From Bisporella sp. PMI_857 (lineage: Eukaryota; Ascomycota; Leotiomycetes; Helotiales; Helotiaceae), in assembly GCA_021307315.1 (NCBI GenBank), contig JAJSPD010000155.1, forward strand, positions 1-46,862: 46,862 nt of DNA, read 5' to 3'. The translations under genes and the position numbers were made by a program. Position 1 is the stretch's first letter. Every line of letters begins with the position of its first letter. The notes beneath the pieces were generated by a model. It worked only from the letters and a program-made list of their open reading frames with translations, made no database searches and was not told where the DNA came from. This document shows positions 32,611 through 43,371 of this stretch, piece by piece.

Positions 32611-35600
32611 CAGCTTTCAGCTGCCAAACAGGCTCCCAAGTATAATCCTTTTTGTGTGGATATCCAACCCATTTCACTTGATACTCGATCACCCTGGGCT
32701 TAAGCTCTCGCTTAGCAATAATTTCCTCGACCTCAAAAATCATATCGTTCTCCTTTAAGGAGCTCCTAAATTCTAGTTGGCACAGTGCAGTAGAATAACT
32801 TCTGGTAGGGTTAAATTCGAACTCCTCAAGGTTGTCAAACAAACAAAGGGGAACATGTTCTGTTACTACACCACCCTGCCAGTCCCATAGCGCTTGATTT
32901 GTCCAATCCCATTCGCGGAGGCCTTCATTTTTCTGACATGTCGCTAATTGTTCGTGGCTAGCAGCGTACCAAGACAAGTGACTCTTTCGGATCTTAACTG
33001 GCCCTGCTCCTTCTGTCTTCTTGCTCATAGATCCAAACCTATCACTAGTGCATTTTGGTAACATCCAGAAAAATTCACATCCATATATACCAAGTGAGCT
33101 CTTCCATTCTTTCGCAGCGCCGATGCCTAAGCTTTGAGAGATCTCGTCAAATGCATGGCGAGTGACTAGGCGGTATGGAAGATTATCCCATCGCTTCCGG
33201 GTGAAAGGAATCTTATAAAGGTGTTGATCATCCCAGTCAAACAGTTGCTGAATGAGCGCAGCCCAGGTCGGCCGCTCGCGCCAGGTCATACAGACACGCC
33301 AGTCTCTTGGAATGTGGAAGTCTCCACTGTAATACTTGCTAAGCCAATCTTTACAAATGCCGTAGTTGTAGCTTGCTAAGTCTTTAGGCGGTTGCAAAGG
33401 CTGATTATTCCGACCATATCGAAGAACCTCCATCGTCAGTGCCAAAAAGCAGATACGGCGAATCCGGTTCAGCTTGTGGTCATCGTCGGTAGAGCCATCC
33501 ACCTTGAAGCTCCTAGCAATGTCACTAATCCCGTGAAAGAGCTTCGTGGCATTGTTGACCTGCTGTCGCCGCTCCCTGTATGTACGTTGAGAGTCAGGGA
33601 TAAAGAAGCGAATCTGGCCTTCGATCAACACTTGGAATTGTAGTCGTTCCCAATCAAACATCGAATGCTTCAACCAGAACATCCCAGTCTCTTGCATAAT
33701 TTGTCGAAAACCAAGACCAATCCACTTGCAACCCTCTTTGGGGGAATACGAGTCACAGTAAAGGTCTTTGGCATGACCGTACGCACTATCATTGCTGACG
33801 GCCTTGATAACTCGTGCCAGTAGGGTTCCCATGGCGCCTGAAGCAGGGGTAAGCCGGCTCCGGGTTCTTAGGAGATAGTCTAGAGCTCCAAGCCAGCGAT
33901 TCATCTGCCACCGCAGGAATAGAATAGCTTCGGCTGTAGGAATGGAGTAGTATGGTCGAGGCTCAGCTTGGCGACAAGGCCGGAAGTCTAAGTCTAGGGT
34001 CTCAAAGACGTCCACTCTGACTCGATACTCTTCACGAGTTCCTAGGCTTTCTTCTTGAGATTCGCTGAATGCAAGGTGTAAACGTTGTTTTGATCTCGCG
34101 TAGGACCGTTTGCCTGCCTCGCTAACCAGCTCCTCAATATGTTTTGCCCTGCCATGCGTGCCTCCAGCCTTAGACCAGAGCTGAAGCAAGTTCACTGGCA
34201 TAAGCACGCTTTCGATGTTGAGGTTCGTGAAAGGAAAGGTCTTTTGTGCATCGCTAAGCTCCTTGTAGCTATTATAGCGCTGCGCATATACCACGTGTGG
34301 ATGAAAGAAGTGTTTCTGCGTTGGGGCTATATTCATGGCTGCTGCGTCTCGTGTGCCACTAACCGGATAAGTACGCTGTGCTATATGACTCTTAGGGTCT
34401 GTCGAGGCCAGCCAGTTCTGCAAGCAGCATGTCTTCCACCAATGGATCCGTGCTGACCTAGAGGCGGTCTCCTTTGCTATGTCAAAGTAGGTCTTCTCGC
34501 GGATGAGATACGCACGGTTGATGCTCTTATCTAGATCAGAGAACACACTAGCACGCAGGCCCGAAAAGCATACATCGTTCCAGGCCAACTTAGTTCCATA
34601 TGTCTGGATAACAATAAACATCCCACGAAAGATGCCAAGCCTTGGATCTGAGAGCCGTTCTAGCATTGCCTCCCACAGACCGGGCACGAATGCCTCTTTC
34701 ACTGGATAATGTATTGCATTTGTACCACCGACGTCCCAGGTCCGGTGCTCGTTATGCCTAGCTCGCATTTTGCTGGCTCCAATCGCCCAAGTGGCAGGAA
34801 AGTGCTGCATTGATGTCGGAGGTAGGATTTTACGAAGCGATGGCAGGACGACCCCATCAATCCAGAGGGCATGCTGCTCCTCGGTCAGGAACGTCTCCTT
34901 GACAACTGGCATGTGAGGAAATCCGATATAGATCTCAATGTCCTGTGCGTGGATAGCCTCTCCAAACCGCAGATGGCGGCAGAGGTGCAGGCGCCTTCCA
35001 TGGAACCAGATATGAATAGGTTTTCCAAGATTTCGGTTAGGTCGGGGATAGTAGGAGAAGCGAAATCCCCGGAGAGCCTCGAGAGACGATGCTTCCGCAA
35101 TTACCGCGTCGACGTCGTATCGAATTGCGAGCTTTGGATCTAGCTGATGGGACTTGGACATATTCAATCGTGGCGGGTTAGCGCCGCCGCTCAAAGCCTC
35201 CTCCCAAGGCTGACTGCCCTCTGTGACAGGACTAGAACCTGCAAGAGTATCTGGTACGCCTAGATCCTGAATACGAGCGGCCATCTCTTGGAGGCTTAAC
35301 TCATCTTCACCTTGCTCTACTAAACCGTCACTTCTAGAGCAGCTACTACAGACAGGCTCCTCAAGCATATGAGCTTGTACCCAAGCGGCTGCTGTGCTAT
35401 ACTTGCTGTTGTTAACATCGGTAGTATAAACTCGTTTGCCATCGTGGATGGTGTATACTCTATTATGCTTGCGGCGAGTGCTATCGCTTTCCTTGTATTC
35501 TACTGTACCCTCTTCCTCCTCCTCTTGCTCCTCCTCTTCCTCCTCCCCTTCCTCCTCCTCCTCCTCCTCATCGTTGTCGTTGTCGCTGTTGTCGTCGCCG

Positions 35601-36407
35601 TCGTTGTCCCCTTCGTAGTTACCGACGAAAATGGACTGCTCTTCATACCAGTCTGCTGGCAAGGGACTTAGTGGACTAGAATGGCCATGGCTTGCTGCTT
35701 CATGGTTAAGTGCACGGGATCGCCCTGGTGAGGGAGAGACCCTGCCAGAGCCGTCGTTCTCTTTGTGAGCCAAAACCAGTGAGGAGCGACGATGTAGTGG
35801 CAGGGCTAGAGAAATTTGCTTTGAGGGTTGGGTAGGTATATCCCGGGACTCTGACTGGGTCGTTGCTCGAGACAGCGGAGGTAGACCAATCTGACTACTT
35901 CTACTTATGTGTGCCAGCACAGACGTGCTACACCTGCCCCGCAACTCCTCCTCGCCGTTATATATATCTCCTCTACCAGTAGGTTCGATGCTTACATCCC
36001 CGTCCACCCCGCTCCGGCCAAGGAAGAAGTCGTCGGTTTCGTAACAGCTCTCGGGCGGCGTAGCCGGTCTAGTGCTAGCAGCATCTTCCAGTCCACTTCG
36101 GAGCGCATCGGCATTCCAGATATTAGATCCTGTCTGGGAACGATTGGAAGGTATGGCTGTGGCAGCGTTTGGCCTTTCGTCCAAAAAGGTGCATTTTAGC
36201 GCGTGGTCTCTAAAAGGGACAAGGTCTGGGGTGCATACTTTCTAATAGACGTCTACCGACGCTGGGTAAAGCCGTGCTCTGTTCGCGCTTCCGTCTCGCG
36301 CGTCTATCTCTCTGCCTCGCAAGTATTCGAGAGCGCGATTCTTCTGCTGTCAGAGTCGGATGTGCCTTTTCGGGATGGCTAATATCAGCCTCCTTCTTCC
36401 TAGGCAT
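32543..36407 (-). CDS. Large chromodomain-tailed protein, intact, uncharacterised family
   Basis: The start is ATG at 36407 (MPRKKEADISHPEKAHP, with an arginine-rich nuclear-localisation-like segment). Intron 36157-36238 (82 nt, GTATGC...CACAG) joins in frame, giving 3783 coding bases and 1260 residues without a break. An acidic low-complexity tract (D/E-rich, from 35500-35610) separates the N-terminus from a long conserved region (residues about 370-1150: RYDVDAVIAEASSLEALRGF, TFLTEEQHALWIDGVVLPSL, WMNRWLGALDYLLRTRSRL-like, GCKWIGLGFRQIMQETGMFW). The last 70 residues are a chromodomain (VEEIIAKRE, YQVKWVGYPHKKDYTWEP). The central region has no catalytic motif known to me, although similar chromodomain-tailed proteins occur in many ascomycetes. 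It sits immediately upstream of the helicase on the same strand. Confidence 0.9.
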
Positions 36408-38020
36408 GGTGGGCGGGTAGGTGAATAGAGACGCGATAGACGGTTGCAATATAGCTGCTATTAGGTAGCTGTATTTGATACCGTCGCAAATAATGTAACG
36501 GAGGATGCTATTATACAAAGAGAGAGTAAATATCACAATCCGCGGAGGGGTTACAGAATGTGGGAGACAGCCGAAAATCTCATCGATTTCATACACCAAC
36601 ACCACGATGATCAAAGCCGTTGAAGGATATGGAAATATGGAATATTATTGCAAGTGAGTAAAACTGCCGATTCGGATTTTCGTTTCATTTTGGGGTTATG
36701 TTATGTTGGTACTAAGGCACTAGTGAGATCACATGACTCACCGAGCGTATGACTAGCTAGCGCTTAGATAGAGAATAACAACAACAACGTCTATCATCAC
36801 AAAGTATTGCAATACCGTTTGAACCGACATGTTATGAGGTGAAAAGTAGGCTCAACATTCGACTGTCTCACAGGTGATCCCGCTTGTTTACTCTTTAATC
36901 TCAATGGCTAAACACGCTATAGGGGTATCGTTGCTTGAATGCGACGTTCTGTAAGGGTGTCGCAGCTCAATTAGGAAATTTGTAAGGGTGTCACGGCATA
37001 AGTGGGTCTATGCCCTTCCTGGCCGCCATTCCATTGGCTCCCGCTCCCACGGGTCGCTTTTGTCGCGTGCCGCAGGAGGTGCCAGCCGCCGGCTGGTCAG
37101 GTGTATGAGCGACAACGCGAACATAATTTTCTGGTGAGAGAGGTCCAGAGTGTTCAGGAGTAGCCACGGTATAGGATAACGTCTGTCCCTGCGTCCCGAG
37201 ACGCACCCTGCCACGAGACGAATCTCTAGTTTTGGGTTCACAATTTTTTTCTTTGCTAGTCTTCTAAGTTCTTATTAACATATCACTTTCTTTAACCATT
37301 TCTCCCCAAGGAGACTACTTGACAATAAAGAAAAAAGTATAGTTAAATCGTGCTGTCGATCGTTCCAATCGACCCACAGATTGCCGCTTTGGCTGTTCCC
37401 CCTGTTTACTCGCAACTGTTAAAGTACTTTCAAAATTCGGAGCACTTTGGGAAGGGTCCTATATTGATGAAACATGGCTCTAAATTTTGAAGACGCTCAG
37501 AGAGGGGAGCATTACATTCCGGGAGTTACTCCGGTGTGATGGAGGGCGACATGTTTCAGTGCTAAGTAATATGATTAGCCTAGCGACAACTATACTATGT
37601 TCATACCCGTGCTCACTATGTTTACTCAGTCACTATTCTCGGTTTCAGTCACGTGTGTGGCGTAAGAGCATCAGTGGGGGCCTTGGAGAGCACTCACTTG
37701 CGAGTGCCGGGAGCTTTAGGTCTTGGAAGTGGGTGGAATATGTTATAACAGAGTTGATAAGCTGATGCTGGTGGAATGTGGAACAGTAATTGATCCCGGA
37801 GAAGATGAAAGAAGAAGCTGTAGTGAGTGAAAGCTAAAACTGCTACGTGATGCAGCAACAAGGTACATGGAGACTGCCAGTCAGCTACAGGACTCTTCAT
37901 GATAGTCGGGCAGTGTGGATATGTATTAAGCAAGCACCATAGACACTTGTCTCGTCTATTCGACAAACAACTCCTAAGGCGTATAGTATTATGTGCTACA
38001 TAGTGGGTAAAGTCTGCTGT
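36408..38020. other. Intergenic region without a gene
   Basis: Upstream DNA of the chromodomain gene, then about 1 kb with only short frames. TGTAAGGGTGTC occurs twice (near 36952 and 36982). A 34-bp segment at 37177-37210 has an inverted near-identical copy at 42181-42216. Nothing else was recognised. Confidence 0.4.
37177..37225. repeat. Copy of an inverted repeat shared with 42181-42230
   Basis: TAACGTCTGTCCCTGCGTCCCGAGACGCACCCTG matches the reverse complement of 42181-42216 except for two bases. Similarity continues as CCACGAGACGAATC against TACCGAGACAAATCG, if the solo LTR at 41855-42179 is removed from the second copy. It contains a small CGTCT...AGACG hairpin. It probably marks a short repetitive element. 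Confidence 0.6.
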
Positions 38021-38710
38021 TTATGGCAGAGCATCTTCCAAATACGCTTTGACGCAAAGATCGTGATTAAAAACAATTTCTTTCCGCACAATGCACCACT
38101 TGAGTTGGTCCTCTTTTCTCCAGCCACCATTTACATGGATTTTGTTGTCTCTTGCTTGCTCAATGCAGCTCCTACAATACGATTCATTGCTTTTGCCATG
38201 CTTTCCGTTAGGGCAGTAAAATGAGTTCTGTTGTTGTACCATAGGGATCATTGTAGTCTCCATGTTGCCACTCGTTGTAATCTTAACAAAGTTATCCTCC
38301 ACCATGAATGTGAGGCCATTTGAATCAGACGTAGTATGTTTACTGTAAGATTCGCGGTCTTGAGTTTCGGTAGCTAAATAATGGATCTCGACAACCTGCA
38401 AATATTTGCGTTCGCATAACCATTTTTCAAGTCTTTCAATGATGAAGTATTTCGCTTCCCCTAGCAGAGCTTGATAAAGCGCGAAATCGTGACCATTTGC
38501 TCTGTCATAGAAAACCGGAAGGACTCCGGTTCGAAGATACCGAAGGATGTGTTTAAAGATCTGAGCGTCGGTTTCGATAAAGTATGAGCCATCCTCCTGT
38601 TTATCACCCCATTTCCCAGAGAACAGTTTCTCGAAGTATATGCTATGACCCAGCCAGCTTTCTGGGTCAGTGACAAAGTTACGTTGCAGTGTTTTAATTG
38701 TGGTGTACAT
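38021..38710 (-). CDS. BTB/POZ (KCTD-like) domain protein
   Basis: The frame from an ATG at 38710 carries a potassium-channel-tetramerisation-type BTB fold: YTTIKTLQRN, SIYFEKLFSGKWGDKQEDGSYF split in two, ETDAQIFKHILRYLRTGVLPVFY, and YQALLGEAKYFIIERLEKWL. A C-terminal cysteine-rich stretch (FYCPNGKHG, CRSCIEQA) follows. KCTD proteins form oligomers and often serve as Cullin-3 adaptors. The first beta-strand with the usual VGG is missing, and an AG splice acceptor lies at 38718, just upstream of the ATG (CTCCTTAG before GTGATC), so a first exon may lie further right. The frame is otherwise intact over 229 codons. Confidence 0.8.
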   Translation of the reverse strand: MYTTIKTLQRNFVTDPESWLGHSIYFEKLFSGKWGDKQEDGSYFIETDAQIFKHILRYLRTGVLPVFYDRANGHDFALYQALLGEAKYFIIERLEKWLCERKYLQVVEIHYLATETQDRESYSKHTTSDSNGLTFMVEDNFVKITTSGNMETTMIPMVQQQNSFYCPNGKHGKSNESYCRSCIEQARDNKIHVNGGWRKEDQLKWCIVRKEIVFNHDLCVKAYLEDALP

Positions 38711-38717
38711 GATCACC

Positions 38718-39155
38718 CTAAGGAGACGTTCTGCTGTGAAGATGTGAAATCGATAGTTCTAGGATATTTCAGTTTTGTTGTGAGAAGTCTTGGACAGTTT
38801 TAGACTTGATCAAGGACGACTTTTCGATGTTGGAAGAGGGTAGCGGGGAAAGGTCCAAGTGAGGGAATGACTCCGAGCTGGTGTTGTGTACCTCGAAGAA
38901 ATCAATCATCTGGTTGTGATTGGGCCACGTATACACGCAGGTGTCGATGACCGAATGCAGACATGAGACTGGCGATCAAGGACCGGCCATTTTTGCCCTT
39001 CGCCATGCAAAGACTTACATTATAAGATGTGCGATTACAGTAGCATTCGAAATCAGCTTCATAGCCGAACTCTCAATGATTATTGTAGATTCTATCTATC
39101 CACAGACACCCTCCACTACATTCATAAACGCCCTGATCTAAGGCAACGCAGACAA
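38718..39155. other. Divergent intergenic region
   Basis: It lies between the BTB gene (leftward) and the C2H2 gene (rightward). It may hold an unrecognised first exon for each; the open frame continuing upstream of 39156 to 39027 could be an exon tail or simply untranslated. Confidence 0.4.
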
Positions 39156-39672
39156 ATGACTTCCTTGGTCTCCAGCCCTCCCGTTCCTTCTGAACTCGAT
39201 GACGAGGTTGACGATGCCAATCTCCCTGTCGGACACATATGGGCTTACCTATGCAAGCTCCCTTCGTGCCCTGACTATGGCAAGTCTTGGCAATTACGAA
39301 GCAACTTTCTCCTTCATTTGCAAGAGCAAGATGCACATCGGACCTTAGCAACGACACCTGCCGCACGTCGTGCAATCGAGATAGATTGGCGGTATACTAC
39401 CGATCCTTATCTACCACCTCGGGCGGCCCCAGATTTTCGTTCCCGGGAGGATCCTGACGAGCATGTCTGGGACTACAGCTTCAAAGATGGCAATGGCAAG
39501 GTGGTATCTGGCAGGGGCACAATGAAGCAAATGGAAATGCACAAGACCTCGCTACGCCCGCAAGCAGAAAGAAAAACGGCAGCTATGGGCGCTACATGAA
39601 TGCGCTGCATCGTATTGCGAACCTGTTCGCCATGGTTGTACACAGATACTAAGCTTAGTTGATAAGACTTGA
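39156..39672 (+). CDS. Small C2H2-type zinc-finger protein with an apparent +1 shift
   Basis: The chosen start is the ATG at 39156 (MTSLVSSPPVPSELDDEVDD), which opens the conserved part. A C2H2-like finger (CKLPSCPDYGKSWQLRSNFLLH, then HRT) is followed by the motif-rich segment AIEIDWRYTTDPYLPP, FRSREDPDEHVWDYSF and GRGTMKQMEMHK. I have seen this arrangement in other uncharacterised ascomycete proteins. In the annotated frame the end is AERKTAAMGAT at 39599, but a +1 shift near 39552 restores a basic helix (RYARKQKEKRQLWALHE) and a cysteine-bearing end at 39672. The length 517 equals 172 codons plus one base, so one extra base would explain it. Confidence 0.65.
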
Positions 39673-39863
39673 GTTTAGGTCTACTGGAATGAGGGTTTAG
39701 AAGGTTACAGTAGCGTTGGGCAACAGCATGTTGAAATTTTGCATATTCCCAGTTCATCTGTCCAGACACTAAAATGGTGGAAATGGCCTCTGGCAATTGC
39801 CTTTCGGATATCCACAGTGGTGAAATTCTCTTCCAAGAAGCCCAAATGATCCGCTTCGACAAA

Positions 39864-39960
39864 GCCCGACCCAATGCATGTTAGAGTTCTCCAAACTTTC
39901 TCGGTCGGGCTGAAGTCGAGCGAGTACGGTTGCTGCGGCAGCAAACATGCTGTACCGCAG
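39864..39960 (-). pseudogene. Tc1/mariner-type (DDE_3) transposase scrap
   Basis: The leftward frame reads CGTACLLPQQPYSLDFSPTEKVWRTL, a recognisable decayed form of LPPYSPDLNPIEKxWxxLK, the strongly conserved final catalytic region of Tc1/mariner and IS630-type transposases. The rest of the protein is absent or decayed. It sits between the C2H2 gene and the PD-(D/E)XK-like gene. Confidence 0.65.
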
Positions 39961-40014
39961 CACCTATGCAGCTCTACTGTTCTGGTGGTTGAGCAGTCTT
40001 CTCTCAAGCACAAA

Positions 40015-41222
40015 TCAACTGGCTTCTCCCTCAGATGTTGAACCCGTCTTGTACGAAGAATCGTCCCTCATTGTTTGATTTGCCGTTCTACTCTCGTCCG
40101 CGCGAAAGCGTTTCTCATCTCTCTGAGTGAGCTCCTCTAGTGGTGAGGATTCCCTGCGCCGCTTTCTTATCCACGGCTTATTAGTTGTGATGATGCCAGT
40201 CTGCTGCCCAACGACGGACGCTGCATCCTCCGCGTCCTCAAGAAGCGAATATAATTTCATGGCAGGGAGGATAATCGGATCGCGTAGGTCAGCCCCGGCC
40301 AGGGCTTCCGTGGCGAAGTCTCGAAGACGTAGTCGGAGGCCTCCTGTACGAGATGAGCTTGGGTTGCCATTGGTGTCACGGAAAACCTGCAACGGGTTAG
40401 CATAAGATGTAGATTTAAACGGTGTTTGCAAACCTGGTTCGCGACAATTAATTGAGCGACTAGTTCTTTCTCCCCAGCTTCATTCGTGATAATGTTCGGC
40501 CGCCAAACAGACAAAGTTGCCTTCTTGCCAGTTTTATATTCGATATCTAAGCCTACAACCACCCGAATATCGCTATCAGATCCGAGGATATAATCGTCCG
40601 CAAGGCGCTCGAGGTCCTTTCTCTTCTGCGAATACGACACCTCGATCACGACTCCTGGAAATTGGGCCTTCGAGTGGCGGAACTGCGCATCAGGATCGTG
40701 CTTGCCGTACTCTTCGTCTGTAAACTTGATCGATGCCGATCCTCCAGACTTGATCTCGTTTGCAAACTCTGCTGACCTGTCTTGGATAGACCTCAGTTGG
40801 ACTTGTATCTCCTCGACAATGCTGGTGATAAATTCTTCGTGCAGAGTGGTGGGCATTCGAATGGCAAGTCGACTGGTAGAAGGGAAATAGTCGTATCTGC
40901 GTGCAGAGTTAGCTAGGTATTAGAATCGGGTAGAAGGACCTAATCAAGGTTCTTCATACCGGAGTTTATGCTGTGCAAACCCACAGAGAGACTCGTCTCT
41001 TCTAAGTTCGTGTTGCAGCTCCTGGTACCCTTTCAGGTCTAACGAATAGACGACCCACGGCGTACTCGTCAAGTCGCGTCCCTCCCGCCGATTTTTAATC
41101 TCCTCTACAATACGTGAGACCAAACTTAGGCCCTTCTCGTCTGTTGGAGGAGGGGTCAGAGGGTGGTTGGTGAAGCTTTCTGGAGGCGTAGCGTATTGAT
41201 GGGAGTAGGGTTGAATGCTCAT
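40015..41222 (-). CDS. PD-(D/E)XK-like protein of unknown function, intact
   Basis: ATG at 41222 (MSIQPYSHQYATPPESF), stop at 40015. Introns 40897-40959 and 40387-40433 (47 nt) give 1098 coding bases and 365 residues in frame. The N-terminus has the LTPPPTDEKG signature and a region ending KLRYDYFPSTSRL. The core contains DPDAQFRH, FPGVVIEVSYSQKRKDLERLADDYILGS and VVVGLDIEYKTGKKATLSVWRP, a D...E-x-S(K) pattern with following helices that resembles Uma2-like or restriction-endonuclease-like folds. The C-terminus (RLRLRDFA...RKRRRESSP) is acidic, then basic with a nuclear-localisation-like stretch. This is a widespread ascomycete family with no known activity to me. Nuclease function is inference. 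Confidence 0.85.
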
Positions 41223-41849
41223 GATATTGTAGCTGCGTATGTATCAAGGGGCAAATGAAGAAATGACGGGTAGATCTTGTTGATAGTGGTAGCAGTACTG
41301 TATTGGGTTGCGATGTTTTATTGTTGATAAGTCGGCGTTCTCTGGTCGGTTGACAACATGCGCGAACCTCAGGCACAGACCTAGGTCTGGCGCAGCCACA
41401 CGTTTAGCAGCCACAAGTTTATTAGAAATTTACCGAAGTTACTATAACCACACCGCCATTGACCACGGTCCTTGATCGCTTGATTGGAGGAGGTATCAGC
41501 TCATGTGGCGACGTCCTATGACATGGCACGGCCCGGCTGCCACAAATCGTGGCAATAGCCTTTTAGCCTTATAATAAAACCTGGATATCCATATCTAATC
41601 GTTCTATGTGTTCAAAAGGTGAAAAAAGCTTAATGGTGGTATCGCAATTCGAGGGGCCGTTATAGTGCAAAAGGAGGCTCTTTGTAAATTCAAGGGGGCG
41701 CCGACGACGTGATAATAATTTTCGGAATTAATAAGTCAGGACTGTTCAGGGGAGGTATAGAATACACTGAAATGAAAATGAATAGAAATTTTAACGCGTT
41801 CACAGATTAAAAGTTGCTTGAACTTGAAGTACCTACGATTTGTCTCGGT
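41223..41849. other. Upstream region, no gene
   Basis: It contains the promoter side of the PD-(D/E)XK-like gene. Composition falls gradually towards the LTR. No motif was recognised. Confidence 0.4.
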
Positions 41850-41854
41850 ACAGG

Positions 41855-42179
41855 TGTTACGGTCCTATTGGCTGATCCAATATAGATAGAAGATCTTGGT
41901 CCGAGGTTTGTTGGTCTGGAAAGAAGTAGGTATATCACATATAAGACTAGATCCCAATAACAAGTATGCTACTGAAGAATACTATTTGAGTTGAGCACGA
42001 AGCTCCTATCTAATGGGAAAGCTATCTACTTATATAGGGCTTCGTGGGGTTGGATCATGGATCATTCATGAGCCATAATCCATCACGTGACCTTCCCACC
42101 CCAGGGGTTCTCTGTGTAAGCCAGGCTTACCGAGCCTCAGGCCCCTAAGGCATAAGTCCTGTTAGCGATGCGCGTAACA
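41855..42179. repeat. Solo LTR, family A, with perfect target duplication
   Basis: TGTTACGGTCCTATTGG...GATGCGCGTAACA has inverted termini and is flanked by ACAGG direct repeats at 41850-41854 and 42180-42184. The 325-bp body contains a TATATAGG segment and a CACGTGA site. It is the less mutated relative of the RIP-degraded LTR at 1925-2274. No internal retroelement DNA accompanies it, so it arose by LTR-LTR recombination. Confidence 0.93.
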
Positions 42180-42180
42180 A

Positions 42181-42230
42181 CAGGGTGCGTCTCGCTACGC
42201 AGGGACAGACGTTAGTTCGATTATTATTAT
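42181..42230. repeat. Copy of the inverted repeat at 37177-37225
   Basis: CAGGGTGCGTCTCGCTACGCAGGGACAGACGTTA is the reverse complement of the 37177 copy except for two bases. The solo LTR inserted into this copy, since the missing part of the repeat continues to the left of 41855. A short ATT microsatellite (42222-42236) follows. Confidence 0.6.
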
Positions 42231-42236
42231 TATCTA

Positions 42237-43371
42237 TATAATATTATAAGTCTGAGTACTGCGGTTTGGGCCTGCCAAAACAGCGGGGTCGGGACGCTGT
42301 TTTATGCTCCCTCGACCGCTCGCTTAGCCAGACCCCGAGGCTCTCACATGCCACCTTCGCTTGGCGGATCCTTGTTAGTGATAGAATACTGAAAACTGTT
42401 GCTCTTCCTCTCCACCTTCATCCTGTGTCGAAAATGGCTCCCTTCGTCTCAACAGTCATGACGTTACACCCCCCCTATATTCTGAGAGCTCTCTGAGCTA
42501 TATTTGCTCTCGCAGCCGCCCGCCTTCTCCAATTCTAAATCGATCAGCTTCAATCTTGTATGTTGTTTCTATTTTTCCTCGTTCTCTTTTCATTTGCTTT
42601 TTTTCGCGCAGTCGTCAAATTCTCAACTAATCTTGCGTCTCCTCGCTATTTTAGACATTCTTTGGCCGCGATTCTTTTTTCTGCAAAAGTTCTCGACACT
42701 CGCTTTCTTTTTGCTTCTTGTAGCCTTTACAATTGCACAATATCGTATTTATTATTGAACATTAGTATTTTAGTACTTTTTTTTTTTTTTACGATTGTGC
42801 TTTTTAGCTAACACTCTTAAAGTCGATGTCTCGCTCTTTTTAACTTCTTTGAACTTAATTTTCTCGAAAATAATTTTTCACTTGCGCTTTTTTACTCGGA
42901 ACTTTCTTAAAGACTATAGCCCCTATAATCTTAATTCGAGCAGAAAAGACTTTTAAAGTTCTTGAATATGTTCTTAAACGACGTAAAAACACCAGCCGGA
43001 TATTAAAAAAGAAAAAAAAGCAAATGCTTAGCGGAAAAGATTATTGCTGTATAGAAGTTGATTTGAACCAAAAAAAATTCTTACAGCTTCTAGACTCTAA
43101 TAATACTAAAGCCAATATTTACTACATTAAGCAGAAATTTATTAAGTATACTTGTACAACTTAAAATTTTGTAATTTAACCAGGTTAAGCTAACAAAAAG
43201 CAGATATTTTGACTACTAAAGTTTAGGATATTAGCGTACAGCTATCTTTAAGCAGAATTGTAATAAAAAAAAATGATGTCGTTTCTTTACTGGATTTGCG
43301 AGACTTATTTAGCAAAAAAACGGAAAAAAAGAAAAAGAAAGTCAGTCAACTAGTATTAGCGGGATTTTAAA
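42237..43371. other. Transition into the right AT-rich block
   Basis: 42237-42500 has normal composition and no recognised gene. From about 42500 the DNA becomes AT-rich with T runs. It lies directly upstream of the mutated DUF3435 gene, where a Starship-type element would have its 5' end, but I could not define a border repeat. Confidence 0.4.

Noticed and set aside
35369..35671. Hydrophobic plus-strand ORF resembling a membrane protein
   Set aside because: It is the antisense of the acidic D/E-rich tract of the chromodomain protein.
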